Origin: Chitinophaga ginsengisoli
GTDB taxonomy: Bacteria > Bacteroidota > Bacteroidia > Chitinophagales > Chitinophagaceae
Assembly: GCF_003014595.1 (NCBI RefSeq)
Contig: NZ_PYGK01000018.1
Location: 122,324-186,323 of the forward strand
Direction: 5' to 3'
DNA: 64,000 bases
Below the pieces are notes generated by a model. The model was not told where the DNA came from, made no database searches, and was given only the letters and a program-made list of their open reading frames with translations. Position 1 is the first letter of the stretch; each line of letters opens with the position of its first letter. Position numbers and translations under genes: made by a program. Positions 52,109-60,996 of the stretch are shown piece by piece.

Positions 52109-54622
52109 TTATGACGGAATCTTTTTTGCCTTATTTGCCTTCACCCGGTATACTATGCTTATCACAAATCCGATGACCATGATCAGAATGCCTATCCATA
52201 GTACATTGATGAAAGGGAATATAAAGGCTTTCATCACAATATAATCCTTAAAAGTGTCAGATTCTTTTACTTGCAAAAGGATCTTTTTCTCTTTCGGCAG
52301 GATCTTGCTGAAGCGTACGTATAACGACAGTGGCGCTACGGTATCAGCAACGGAAATTTCACGGGTACTGTCGCGCAGACAGTATATCGGCAACAGGTTA
52401 TACTGTTCGTTGTTCTTTGTAAATACCTTCAGCTGTGCACCTACAGCCAGATCGTTTGGCTCTGCCTTGTAATTCGGATTGTTCGGCTGCGGCTGTATTC
52501 CTTCCAGGATCATATAGCCGTTGGCGAAGAATACAGAGTCACCCGGCGCTATCTCATGAGAGCTGTACTGAGCAGTATCATTTGCCGGATCTTCCTTGAT
52601 TGGCACTGCTGTAATATAGGTAAAAATATCCTTAGTCCAGTAGTGTCTGGAATCCGGGTTAGGCGTCAACTGTTGCTGGCCTCTGTTGCTCAGGAAAGCA
52701 TCCGGATGCAGGGTGAACTTCTCAAGTATATTACCGTTTTCCGGGTCACGACGTTCGTACCGTACGAGGTAGTAAGTCTTCGCATCACCCGCTGCCAGGG
52801 AGTCGCCGGCATAGGTCACATGGTAGTCGCCCATCTGCACAGGGAAGTTCCTTGGCAGCATCAGGTTCTCCCGGGGATTCTCCTTACTTTCCTTTCCGAA
52901 GAAACCACCGTCCAGCATCTTCATACGGTCGATGGAGATCACTTCACGTTTGGAAGCAGAGATCAGGATACCCAGCAGTATCAGACCAAAACCTACGTGT
53001 GCGATAGACGCACCTGCTGCTTTCAGTTTGCCTTTCTGGCCAATGAAGATATAGGCCGCATTACCAACGATGGCATATATACTACAGAACAACATGATGT
53101 AAATAGCGACCAGGAAACCGGCGCCATAAGCATCATAATTGATGTTCCCGAATATCCCTATCAGGCCTGTAATCACAAGGGCCAGGACAGTAGGGATAGC
53201 TATTTTCTTTGTAAAGAATCCTTTGGGTGTATCCTTGTATTTCAGGTACTGTACGATAGCGGTGAGAAGGCCCAGTACAATTGCAATCCAGATCTGGATC
53301 TTGTTGTAGTGGAATACACCGTCAGACGGTGGCGCAATATCCTGCTGGAGATTCAGCAGTTTCTTGATACCCAATCCGTTGATGATCTTGTTCCATACCG
53401 GTATGGAAGTGGTGAAAGTGATCTGTATAGCGGCGATCATCAGGACAAGGGATCCGATGAACAACCAGAACTCACGTGAGTAGGTGCTTTCTTCTTTTAC
53501 AACAGCCGGGATCTCTTTCCTTCTCATGATCAGCATCGCAAAACCTGGTATCGTAAATACCGCCATGTACAGCAGCAGCTGACCACTCATACCCAGGTCG
53601 GTAAAGGAGTGTACGGAGGTATCGCCCAACACGCCGCTACGGGTCAGGAAGGTGGAATACAGGATGAGAATGAAGGTGATCAGGAAGAAGAAGAAAGTGG
53701 CCTTCAGCGCATGACCGGAGAATTTAAACGCCAGCAACGTGTGAATACCTGCTACGAGCGTTAACCAGGGTACCAGGGAGGCATTCTCTACCGGGTCCCA
53801 GGCCCAGTAACCGCCGAAGGTAAGCGATTCATACGCCCAGGCAGCTCCCATCATGATACCTGTACCCAGCACCATGGCTGAGAACAGTGACCAGGGTAAT
53901 GCCGGTTTGATCCACTCTTTGTATTCGCGGGTCCAGAGACCGGCAAACGCATATGCAAACGGGATAATGGTAGACGCAAAACCCAGGAACAGTACCGGCG
54001 GGTGGATCACCATCCAGTAATTCTGCAGGGAAAGGTTCAGGCCATTACCGTCTCTGATGAAGTCGAGGTAGTTGGCGTTAGATACCCAGGGCAGTCCCAG
54101 GTTTTCTTCCGCCTGGCGCAGCAGCAGGAACGGGTTACTACCCACACGGTATCCCAGTATATAGATACCGATCAGCATACTGCCGAGACATATCTGTGCA
54201 AAAGAGATCACGGTCATAACAGGCGCTTCCCACTTTTTGCCGATGCGCAGCAGGATCAGCCCCAGCACGCTGTGCCAGATTGACCACAACAGGAAGCTAC
54301 CTTCCTGATCGGCCCAGAAACTGGACAAGAGGTAACTTACCGGCAGGTCGCGGGAAGAGTTCCTCCATACATATTTATACTCGAAATAGTGATTGTATAA
54401 AGCGTAGTACAGGCTGCCGAAGGTGGTGAAAACGGCCAATGCCTGAATAACGAAGGCCCAGCGGGCCAGTTTCTTCCATGAATCTTTTAACAGCTCCTCT
54501 TTGGACTGTACCGACATGAAATAGCTGACGGTAGCTACCATCGACGCCATAAAAGCCAATACTGCTGAAAAATGCCCCAACTGTCCGGGTAACAGGTGTT
54601 CCCCTATATAATTTATATCCAA
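52109..54622 (-). CDS. ccmF: Cytochrome c biogenesis haem lyase CcmF/CcsA
   Basis: Polytopic membrane protein of 837 residues that ligates haem to apocytochrome c. About 14 helices surround the haem-handling WWD segment (WGGYWAWDPVENASLVPWL-like, about 268-285), with conserved histidines such as NYWMVIHPPVLFLG (about 202-215). A large soluble insert (about 580-780) precedes the last helix, as in CcmF. The start codon is TTG at 54622; an in-frame TAG lies two codons upstream, so no longer start is possible. ccmE is encoded 85 bp upstream, in the order ccmE-ccmF. Confidence 0.93.
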   Translation of the reverse strand: MDINYIGEHLLPGQLGHFSAVLAFMASMVATVSYFMSVQSKEELLKDSWKKLARWAFVIQALAVFTTFGSLYYALYNHYFEYKYVWRNSSRDLPVSYLLSSFWADQEGSFLLWSIWHSVLGLILLRIGKKWEAPVMTVISFAQICLGSMLIGIYILGYRVGSNPFLLLRQAEENLGLPWVSNANYLDFIRDGNGLNLSLQNYWMVIHPPVLFLGFASTIIPFAYAFAGLWTREYKEWIKPALPWSLFSAMVLGTGIMMGAAWAYESLTFGGYWAWDPVENASLVPWLTLVAGIHTLLAFKFSGHALKATFFFFLITFILILYSTFLTRSGVLGDTSVHSFTDLGMSGQLLLYMAVFTIPGFAMLIMRRKEIPAVVKEESTYSREFWLFIGSLVLMIAAIQITFTTSIPVWNKIINGLGIKKLLNLQQDIAPPSDGVFHYNKIQIWIAIVLGLLTAIVQYLKYKDTPKGFFTKKIAIPTVLALVITGLIGIFGNINYDAYGAGFLVAIYIMLFCSIYAIVGNAAYIFIGQKGKLKAAGASIAHVGFGLILLGILISASKREVISIDRMKMLDGGFFGKESKENPRENLMLPRNFPVQMGDYHVTYAGDSLAAGDAKTYYLVRYERRDPENGNILEKFTLHPDAFLSNRGQQQLTPNPDSRHYWTKDIFTYITAVPIKEDPANDTAQYSSHEIAPGDSVFFANGYMILEGIQPQPNNPNYKAEPNDLAVGAQLKVFTKNNEQYNLLPIYCLRDSTREISVADTVAPLSLYVRFSKILPKEKKILLQVKESDTFKDYIVMKAFIFPFINVLWIGILIMVIGFVISIVYRVKANKAKKIPS

Positions 54623-54707
54623 AACCTATTAGTATGAAAGCCCGTGAACGACCGTTCACAGACAATAAAATGAATAATGTTTTTCCGCATGATATTCCGG
54701 CCGGCTG

Positions 54708-55100
54708 CTACGCTTTACCGATAGCCACCTGGTCATTCTTATATTTGGACGGACATTTCATCAGTATTTTGCTGCATTTGAATTCTCCGCCAACTATTTT
54801 ACCGGTCAATACAACGCTTTCTGCTTTCTCGAAATCAGTTGGTTTGGTTCCGTAGAAAACAACGGGTCTTGTTTCTCCTGTTTTATCAGTTACATAAAAG
54901 CGGAACAGGTTGGCATCTCTCTGCGGATTGTATTCCATCACTTTAGTGGTATCCAGTTTTCCGATTACCTGGAATTCCTTTCCTTCCTTCTGCCTTGCAG
55001 TGGCAAAAGTCTCATAAGTACTGAAATCGCCTGCTACCGTTACGATTATTCCTATAGCCACAGCAATAAGTATCAGCAGGATAATGTTAGATTTCTTCAT
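54708..55100 (-). CDS. ccmE: Cytochrome c maturation haem chaperone CcmE, Cys variant
   Basis: Periplasmic haem chaperone of 130 residues anchored by an N-terminal helix (about 5-23). The OB-fold body includes VIGKLDTTKVMEYNPQ, FRFYVTDKTGETRPVVFYG and FEKAESVVLTGKI. Where canonical CcmE has the covalent haem-binding His (L-A-K-H-D-E-x-Y), this protein has C116 in ILMKCPSKY120, i.e. a C-x3-Y motif. That matches the variant system I* CcmE described from Desulfovibrio and archaea. It is the first gene of the ccmE-ccmF pair. Confidence 0.93.
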   Translation of the reverse strand: MKKSNIILLILIAVAIGIIVTVAGDFSTYETFATARQKEGKEFQVIGKLDTTKVMEYNPQRDANLFRFYVTDKTGETRPVVFYGTKPTDFEKAESVVLTGKIVGGEFKCSKILMKCPSKYKNDQVAIGKA

Positions 55101-55327
55101 ATCGCAAATAATTCAGATTCTTCCTTAATGCATTCCTTTGTTAAAAAAGCCGTACACCTTGTTTTACAACCAATATACAGTCTCGATCAACGGCAAAATT
55201 ACACCAAAATGCACTTCGAGTGCATTTTTTTACATAAAAGAAGACATGATATTTATCATAAAACCCGCTCATATCCATACGGCCCCGACTGTGGGCTGTA
55301 TCCTATGGTCGGTGGTTCATAAATTAC

Positions 55328-55335
55328 TATCTTTG
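55328..55335 (+). promoter_or_regulatory. -7 box for the ureohydrolase gene
   Basis: TATCTTTG, an exact TAnnTTTG, followed by CGCCGG. It lies 85 bp before the ATG. No good -33 TTG is seen at the expected distance. Confidence 0.55.
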
Positions 55336-55362
55336 CGCCGGAAAATCGTTTTATAAGCGGTT

Positions 55363-55402
55363 GACCACCTACGACAGGACCACCTCAAGGGTGGCCTCTT
55401 TT
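55363..55402 (+). promoter_or_regulatory. Possible attenuator hairpin in the ureohydrolase leader
   Basis: Two copies of GACCACCT (55363-55370 and 55378-55385) precede a single complementary arm GGGTGGCC (about 55389-55396) that runs into CTCTTTTTAT. The second copy forms a terminator-like hairpin with a 4-5 nt loop; the first could compete for the same arm. The ATG follows 18-20 nt later. Confidence 0.45.
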
Positions 55403-55419
55403 TATCAAATTACATTATC

Positions 55420-56466
55420 ATGGCGGATTTATCTCAATTTGATCCCAATTCTGTCAGCCTGTTGTCGAACAATATATTCGGGCTGCCTACAACTGAGGAA
55501 GATGCGAAACTGGTATTATTACCTGTTCCCTGGGAAGTAACGGTTTCTTACACCCACGGTACTGCCAGAGGGCCCGAACAGATCTTCAAGGCCTCTCACC
55601 AGGTAGACCTCTACGACGCAGATGTGAAAGATGGATGGAAAGCAGGCTTTTTCATGCGCGACGTTGACAAACAGCTCCTGCTGCGCAGTGATTACCTGAG
55701 GAAAGAAGCGGAACTCTACCTCAAATTCCTCACCGAAGGTGGTGATGTCTGTGATAATGAATTTCTTAAGAAGACACTTGTCGACGTAAATACCGGTACC
55801 ATTGCCATGAACGAATGGGTGTACCGCCATACAAAAGAATTACTCAGAAACAATAAACTCGTGGCCCTCGTGGGCGGTGACCATAGTACGCCCCTGGGCT
55901 TTTTTAAAGCGATCGGCGAGCACAAGGGCGATTTCGGCATTCTCCAGATCGATGCCCACTGCGACCTTCGTGAGGAATATGAAGGCTTCCAATATTCCCA
56001 TGCTTCCATTATGTATAACGCCATTAAGGAAGTGCCGCAGCTCACCAAACTGGTACAGATCGGTATCCGTGATTACTGTGAGGAAGAACTGGACTACATC
56101 AATAACAGCAATGGTAAGGTAGTGACCTTCTTCGACAGGGATATCAAAACCCGTCAGTATGAGGGAGACACCTGGAAAATGATCTGTGACGATATCATTG
56201 CTACTTTGCCACAGCAGGTATATATCAGTTTTGACATAGACGGCCTGGACCCTAAGCTGTGTCCGCGTACCGGTACACCGGTGGCCGGAGGTTTTGAAAC
56301 GGAACAGCTGTACTATCTTTTCCGGAAGGTGATCGACAGCGGCCGTAAACTGATCGGTTTCGATCTGAATGAGGTCAGTACTTCCCACGATGAATGGGAT
56401 GCGAATGTAGGTGCGCGTGTGTTGTTCAAATTGTGCAACCTGCTGATATGTTCCAATAGAGATTAA
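55420..56466 (+). CDS. Arginase/agmatinase family ureohydrolase
   Basis: Binuclear manganese hydrolase of 348 residues. The metal motifs are visible in order: GGDHSTPLGF (about 150-159), LQIDAHCDLREEYEG (about 173-187) and SFDIDGLDPKLCPRTGTPV (about 268-286), followed by DLNEV (about 313). Family members release urea from agmatine or arginine, or formamide from formiminoglutamate; the sequence alone does not fix the substrate, though Bacteroidota proteins of this type are usually listed as agmatinase. A hairpin leader precedes it and a small membrane protein gene follows after 35 bp. Confidence 0.9.
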   Translation: MADLSQFDPNSVSLLSNNIFGLPTTEEDAKLVLLPVPWEVTVSYTHGTARGPEQIFKASHQVDLYDADVKDGWKAGFFMRDVDKQLLLRSDYLRKEAELYLKFLTEGGDVCDNEFLKKTLVDVNTGTIAMNEWVYRHTKELLRNNKLVALVGGDHSTPLGFFKAIGEHKGDFGILQIDAHCDLREEYEGFQYSHASIMYNAIKEVPQLTKLVQIGIRDYCEEELDYINNSNGKVVTFFDRDIKTRQYEGDTWKMICDDIIATLPQQVYISFDIDGLDPKLCPRTGTPVAGGFETEQLYYLFRKVIDSGRKLIGFDLNEVSTSHDEWDANVGARVLFKLCNLLICSNRD

Positions 56467-56501
56467 CAGATTAATTAAGCCCGATAGCTGATAACGACGA
56501 T

Positions 56502-57092
56502 ATGAAACAATATAAGATACGGATACTTCACCCTAATGCGGTAACACGTCTACGCCTGCAACCGGTTATGCATGGCCTCGCAGGCATCCTGTTTTTAATG
56601 AATGGAATAGGCGTTTACAACAGTCCGGCGCCCAACTGGGGTATGGCCATCTTTTTTATTCTGCTGGGGCTGGGTTGCCTGGCCTTTCCCTTTGTCATGA
56701 AGCGCTTTCGCAATGTACAATCGGCCAATAGCCTGGCACGTATGATACAGGCCTTCGTGAGCCTGACCGGCTGCCTTTACTTCCTGAGTCATATGCAGCC
56801 GCTGATCGCCATACTGCTGTTCCTGACGGGTATTGCATCCGCCTATATCGGATGGGCCGAATACAAGATCTTCCAGCCTTGTTTTGTAAAGATAGACATG
56901 ATGGGCGTGCTGCTGCCGGGTACCTTTTCTGATAAGCTGGTTAGCTGGAACCAACTGAATAACGTAATTTTGCGGAATGACCTGCTCACAGTAGACTTTA
57001 AGAACAATAAAGTATTACAGCTTGAAGTACTGGACGAAACAGGCGCCGTTACGACGGATGAAATGAATGCATTTTTCAGAAGCAGACTCTGA
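56502..57092 (+). CDS. Membrane protein with PH-like C-terminus, unknown function
   Basis: Integral membrane protein of 196 residues. Four hydrophobic helices are visible at about 24-40, 46-66, 80-95 and 100-118. The cytosolic C-terminal domain (about 125-196; KIDMMGVLLPGTFSDKLVSW, LNNVILRNDLLTVDFKNNKV) has the strand pattern of a bacterial PH-like domain. No named family is recognised. It lies 35 bp after the ureohydrolase gene and 47 bp before the radical SAM gene on the same strand, so the three may be co-transcribed. Confidence 0.8.
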   Translation: MKQYKIRILHPNAVTRLRLQPVMHGLAGILFLMNGIGVYNSPAPNWGMAIFFILLGLGCLAFPFVMKRFRNVQSANSLARMIQAFVSLTGCLYFLSHMQPLIAILLFLTGIASAYIGWAEYKIFQPCFVKIDMMGVLLPGTFSDKLVSWNQLNNVILRNDLLTVDFKNNKVLQLEVLDETGAVTTDEMNAFFRSRL

Positions 57093-57139
57093 TCACTGCA
57101 AGGGAATATTACCAATTCAACAAGAAACGATTTGATCAT

Positions 57140-58441
57140 TTGAAACTGAAACAGTCTCCATACATCCTTTACTCTGACGGGAAAGGCAACATCTTTGAAG
57201 ATACGACCATGCTTTCTACCGGCCGCAGTGGCTGGGATGCATGGCCTATCGAGCTGGACGAATGGATAGAACTGCCTGAGGGCGGTTCTCTGTATGAGCT
57301 ACCCGGCCGCCGTGGTATTGGCCTTAACGCCAAAACCGGCGATATGCAGCTCTGTGATAAAGGATGGGCAGTAGCTGCATTCATTCCTCCTGCACATACC
57401 GGCTATTACCTGGCTGCATATGAAACCATGCCGGATGCGCCTACCCTGCCACTGTTCTGCTACACCGCTGTAGGTTGGCTGGATGGGAAATTTTATGTAC
57501 CTGCTACCCGTATCGAACAGGACATCCGCCAGGAATGTGCCGGTTTCGATGATAAAAAGGTCAAACAGGGTGTAAAACAATTAGTGGAAGCCTATCCGCA
57601 CAATCGCCTGGTACAGCACCTGGCCGACAACTGTGCATTGACCTATCATTGCCCTGCTGCCCGTAACTATTTTATGGGGCGCTGGGAATGCCCGATCCCT
57701 TCTTCTCCTGCCTGTAACGCCAACTGTATCGGTTGTATCTCTTTCCAGCCGGAAGAAGAAACCATCGTATCTACACAGGACCGTCTGCGTTTCAAGCCTA
57801 CAGCGGAAGAGATCGTGGAATATACTGTTCCCCACCTGGAAACAGCGCCTTTCCCTATCGTCAGCTTCGGACAGGGCTGCGAAGGAGAACCACTGCTGAT
57901 GTGGGAAACCATCCGCGATTCCATCCTCGAAATACGTAAACATACCCCTAAGGGAAGTATCAATATCAACACCAACGGCAGTAAACCTGACGCAGTGCGC
58001 GAGCTCTGTAAAGCAGGCCTGAACAGCATCCGCGTAAGTACCAACTCTGCGCAGGAGAAGTTCTATACGCCTTACTACCGTCCGAACAACTATGTGTTTG
58101 AAGATATCATCGAGAGCCTGAAAGTGGTGCGTGAGTTTGGTGGCTGGACAAGTATCAACTACTTCACCTTCCCTGGTATGACCGATAGCGTGGATGAATA
58201 TGAAGCGCTGCGTAAACTGATCAGGGACACCGATCTTCAGATGATACAGTGGAGAAACTTCAATATCGATCCTGACTGGTACCTCGGTCGCCTGGGTGTG
58301 ACCGAAGTAGGCGACTGCCTGGGTATTAAACAATTACAGGAATTGATCCAGGAGGAATTCCCTCACCTGAAATATGGTTATTTCAATCCGCCGATGGAAA
58401 GGATCAAGGGTGATTATACCCAGGATTTCGCGCATTATTAA
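57140..58441 (+). CDS. Radical SAM protein, unknown specificity
   Basis: Cytosolic radical SAM enzyme of 433 residues. The cluster motif is C-x3-C-x2-C in SPACNANCIGCISFQP (about 190-205), set unusually far from the N-terminus after a domain of about 180 residues. After it come IVSFGQGCEGEPLL, INTNGSKPDAVRELCKAGL and an SAM-binding barrel. No SPASM or B12 domain is visible. Such proteins in Bacteroidota are often annotated only as radical SAM; some relatives modify RNA or peptides. The start codon is TTG at 57140. It is the last gene of the ureohydrolase-membrane protein-radical SAM run, before repeat copy F. Confidence 0.88.
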   Translation: MKLKQSPYILYSDGKGNIFEDTTMLSTGRSGWDAWPIELDEWIELPEGGSLYELPGRRGIGLNAKTGDMQLCDKGWAVAAFIPPAHTGYYLAAYETMPDAPTLPLFCYTAVGWLDGKFYVPATRIEQDIRQECAGFDDKKVKQGVKQLVEAYPHNRLVQHLADNCALTYHCPAARNYFMGRWECPIPSSPACNANCIGCISFQPEEETIVSTQDRLRFKPTAEEIVEYTVPHLETAPFPIVSFGQGCEGEPLLMWETIRDSILEIRKHTPKGSININTNGSKPDAVRELCKAGLNSIRVSTNSAQEKFYTPYYRPNNYVFEDIIESLKVVREFGGWTSINYFTFPGMTDSVDEYEALRKLIRDTDLQMIQWRNFNIDPDWYLGRLGVTEVGDCLGIKQLQELIQEEFPHLKYGYFNPPMERIKGDYTQDFAHY

Positions 58442-58469
58442 TGAATATTTTGTGATGGGTGCGGGCGCA

Positions 58470-58541
58470 TGTTCCCCGGTTATATCATGTTCACCGGGTT
58501 GCAACCGGGCTACAAACAACGTAACTCCTGACGGAGTTAAA
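58470..58541 (-). repeat. REP-like repeat, copy F, minus orientation
   Basis: Read on the minus strand: TTTAACTCCGTCAGGAGTTA, then TTGTTTGTAGCCCGGTTGCA and a second GGTGAACATG-type block. The ACTCC-GTCA-GGAGT palindrome and TTGTTTGTAGC core match copies A and E. It lies between the radical SAM gene and the convergent MFS gene, where it may also act as terminator. Confidence 0.75.
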
Positions 58542-58581
58542 TGCAGCAAAGCCCCCCCATGAGCATCCGTAGAAAGTTACC

Positions 58582-59826
58582 TTAATCAGGGAGCTTCTGT
58601 AATACGGTCGTTACACTATCAGTCATCACCTTCTTATACAGGAAATAAAAGCCGGCGCCTGTGCTTATGCACAGGGCCGCCGTGCAATACCACCAGGCGG
58701 AAAAACCAAAGTGTCCTACCATGTAAGCCCCAAGGGTAGGCGCACAAACGCTGGAGATCGAAAACGCCATGGTATATAATCCGGCATATTGTCCGCGGTT
58801 ATGGTCAGCACTCCGCTGTACAAAGAAAGAATTCATAAAAGGAATGCTCAGCATCTCTCCTATGGTAAACATCAGAATAAAGAATAATCCCGCAGCGGCA
58901 ACAGGTGGCAGCAGATTGAAGCTCAGGTAACCCAATCCGGCCAGCAGCACGCCACGACTGATGTATTGCAGGCTATGCATCTTTCCTTCCAGTTTGTACA
59001 CCAGTATCATCTCGATAAATGCAACGATCAGGCCATTCAACCCCATCAGCATACCAATATGCGCTTCCTGCATATGCACGATGGATTTCAGGTATAAAGG
59101 CACCATGGTCGACAACTGCAGGAAGCCTGTCGTGAAGATGGTGATCAGTGAAATAAACGCAATATAGATCCCGTCCTTATAGACGGTAGGCGCGCCCGGT
59201 GTTATCGTACAATCCGGCGTTGATTTGGCTACCGGTTTTGCCTTCACTGGAGGCAGCAGGAAACGCATCACTGTCACAGCGATGATACAGGTCAGACCAT
59301 CTACCCAGAACAGCAGATGATAACTATAGCCCGCCAGTATACCACCCAATGCAGGGCCTACAGACCATCCGAGGTTAGAAGCCAGCCTGTTCAGGGAATA
59401 AGAACGTGTGCGGTTCTCAACAGAGCTGTAATAAGCCGTAGCCGCCACGTTGGCCGGCCGGAAAGTGTCACCTACACAACTGAGTGTGAATATGCAGATG
59501 CAGAACTGGGGTAATGTCTGCATTTGTCCCAGCACCAGGAAGATCAATCCCTGCAATAACAAACTCCAGAACTGTACAGGGTAAAAGCCGATCCTGTCAG
59601 ACAATCTTCCACCGATAAACGAACCACAGATAGCGCCCGCTCCGAAACAGGCCATCACCATCCCCGCTTCGGGTACAGAGAAGCCTAATTTCTGGGTGAG
59701 ATAAACCGTCATGAAAGGAATTGCCATCGCACCACTGCGATTGATCAATAAAACAACCGCCAATAACCACGTAGAAGGAGATAAACCGGCATACGCTTTT
59801 CTATACAGAGAAAAAATGAGTGACAT
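58582..59826 (-). CDS. MFS transporter
   Basis: Major facilitator superfamily permease of 414 residues from the ATG at 59826 (an earlier frame start adds 13 non-conserved residues). Twelve membrane helices are expected. The MFS signature between helices 2 and 3 reads GAICGSFIGGRLSDRIGFYP (about 61-80), and a central cytosolic loop (about 190-215) is followed by the second six-helix bundle. This layout resembles drug or sugar exporters of the DHA1 type, but the substrate is unknown. It is a single-gene unit, convergent with the radical SAM gene and divergent from the tonB-like gene. Confidence 0.92.
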   Translation of the reverse strand: MSLIFSLYRKAYAGLSPSTWLLAVVLLINRSGAMAIPFMTVYLTQKLGFSVPEAGMVMACFGAGAICGSFIGGRLSDRIGFYPVQFWSLLLQGLIFLVLGQMQTLPQFCICIFTLSCVGDTFRPANVAATAYYSSVENRTRSYSLNRLASNLGWSVGPALGGILAGYSYHLLFWVDGLTCIIAVTVMRFLLPPVKAKPVAKSTPDCTITPGAPTVYKDGIYIAFISLITIFTTGFLQLSTMVPLYLKSIVHMQEAHIGMLMGLNGLIVAFIEMILVYKLEGKMHSLQYISRGVLLAGLGYLSFNLLPPVAAAGLFFILMFTIGEMLSIPFMNSFFVQRSADHNRGQYAGLYTMAFSISSVCAPTLGAYMVGHFGFSAWWYCTAALCISTGAGFYFLYKKVMTDSVTTVLQKLPD

Positions 59827-59981
59827 TGTATCGTAAAACTCTAAGGCAACACAAAAGTACTTCAATAAACCCGATGCCCGTAATAATAATTCGACCTGGA
59901 AAACAGTTATTAAGGTAAGAAAGCCCTATACTGAGACTGGCCGACGATGTACACTTTAAAAAATATTCTTACTTTTGGTAT

Positions 59982-60869
59982 ATGCCGAAAAAAGAAGACA
60001 ATACAGAAAAGAATTTAAAAGCAGCCGGCGCCACGATTGCCGTACACGCATTGGTGTTAGTTGTGCTGCTGCTGGCAGGCTTCTCTGCCCCGCCCCCATT
60101 ACCGGATCAGGATCTTGGTATGGAGGTAAATCTCGGTACTTCGGATGAAGGTATGGGAGACGTACAACCCCTCAACCCAAATCCACCCAGCAGTGGTGAA
60201 GCCAGCGCTTCCACCCCGCAGAACGAGCCTGTGCCTTCTGCAGATAATGCTACACAGGAAGATATTGCCACCCAGGATGATGAGGATGCCCCGGAGATCA
60301 CCAAACCGGAAAAACCGGTAGAAAAACCAAGGGAGACACCTAAAAACCTGGAGCCTAAACCTTCCAAAACACCGCCTAAAAAGAATTCAGATAATCCTCC
60401 TGCACCAGTACCACCATCGCCAAAGCCTAAAGCCGTATATAGCGGCGGAAGCTCCAGCAGCAGCAACAGTGGTAACAATGCGCAGAGCAGCAATAACTCT
60501 ACCGGAGAAGGCAATACCGGCAAACCCGGAGACCGCGGACAGATCAACGGTAATCCTGATGGCGGCGGTTATACCGGTGGCGGTCTGGGTGGCGGACGTT
60601 CAGATTTCCGCCTCAACGGACGTTCACTGTTGAGTAAGCCTTCACTCACCTACGACGGTGACGAATCAGGTTATATCGCCATCAATATCAAGGTAGACAG
60701 GCAGGGTAACGTAATTGCGGCATCCCACTCACTGAAAGGCTCTACGCTGAATAATTCCCGTCTGATAGAGATTGCCAAGAGAGCGGCCACCCAGTTAAAA
60801 TATAACGTCAACGACGATGCTCCTGAAGTGCAATTCGCACTTATAAGATTTTATTTTAAAGTCCAATAA
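59982..60869 (+). CDS. TonB/TolA-like energy transducer
   Basis: Single-pass membrane protein of 295 residues with TonB-like architecture: a short cytosolic N-terminus, one helix (about 16-34, TIAVHALVLVVLLLAGF, including the His seen in TonB), a long periplasmic linker rich in Pro, Lys and Glu (about 75-150), a Ser/Asn/Gly-rich spacer (about 150-205) and a C-terminal TonB/TolA domain (about 225-295; GYIAINIKVDRQGNVIAASH). It probably transmits proton-motive energy to outer-membrane receptors. ExbB/ExbD genes are not in the window; they may lie elsewhere. A -7-like box TACTTTTG ends 4 bp before the ATG. Confidence 0.88.
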   Translation: MPKKEDNTEKNLKAAGATIAVHALVLVVLLLAGFSAPPPLPDQDLGMEVNLGTSDEGMGDVQPLNPNPPSSGEASASTPQNEPVPSADNATQEDIATQDDEDAPEITKPEKPVEKPRETPKNLEPKPSKTPPKKNSDNPPAPVPPSPKPKAVYSGGSSSSSNSGNNAQSSNNSTGEGNTGKPGDRGQINGNPDGGGYTGGGLGGGRSDFRLNGRSLLSKPSLTYDGDESGYIAINIKVDRQGNVIAASHSLKGSTLNNSRLIEIAKRAATQLKYNVNDDAPEVQFALIRFYFKVQ

Positions 60870-60888
60870 TATATTTAAATATATTTGC

Positions 60889-60916
60889 ATAGGAAAAGAC
60901 TAATGTCTTTTCCTAT
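60889..60916 (+). terminator. Terminator after the tonB-like gene
   Basis: Perfect 12-bp stem ATAGGAAAAGAC/GTCTTTTCCTAT with a TAAT loop, followed by TTCTTTTG. A second small hairpin (GACCG/CGGTC with five T residues) lies at about 60929-60952. Confidence 0.85.
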
Positions 60917-60996
60917 TTCTTTTGTCGTGACCGCCAATAAACGGTCAGGTTTTTGCGTTATTGGGGAGAAACCGAACTGCCAACTAATTACTGTTT

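Noticed and set aside
52556..53479. 307-codon plus-strand frame inside ccmF
   Set aside because: It is entirely antisense to ccmF, whose membrane helices and WWD motif fix the true frame; the peptide has no family features.
54623..54707. CcmD-like small gene between ccmE and ccmF
   Set aside because: The only frame gives 25 residues overlapping the ccmF start and lacks the hydrophobic helix of CcmD.
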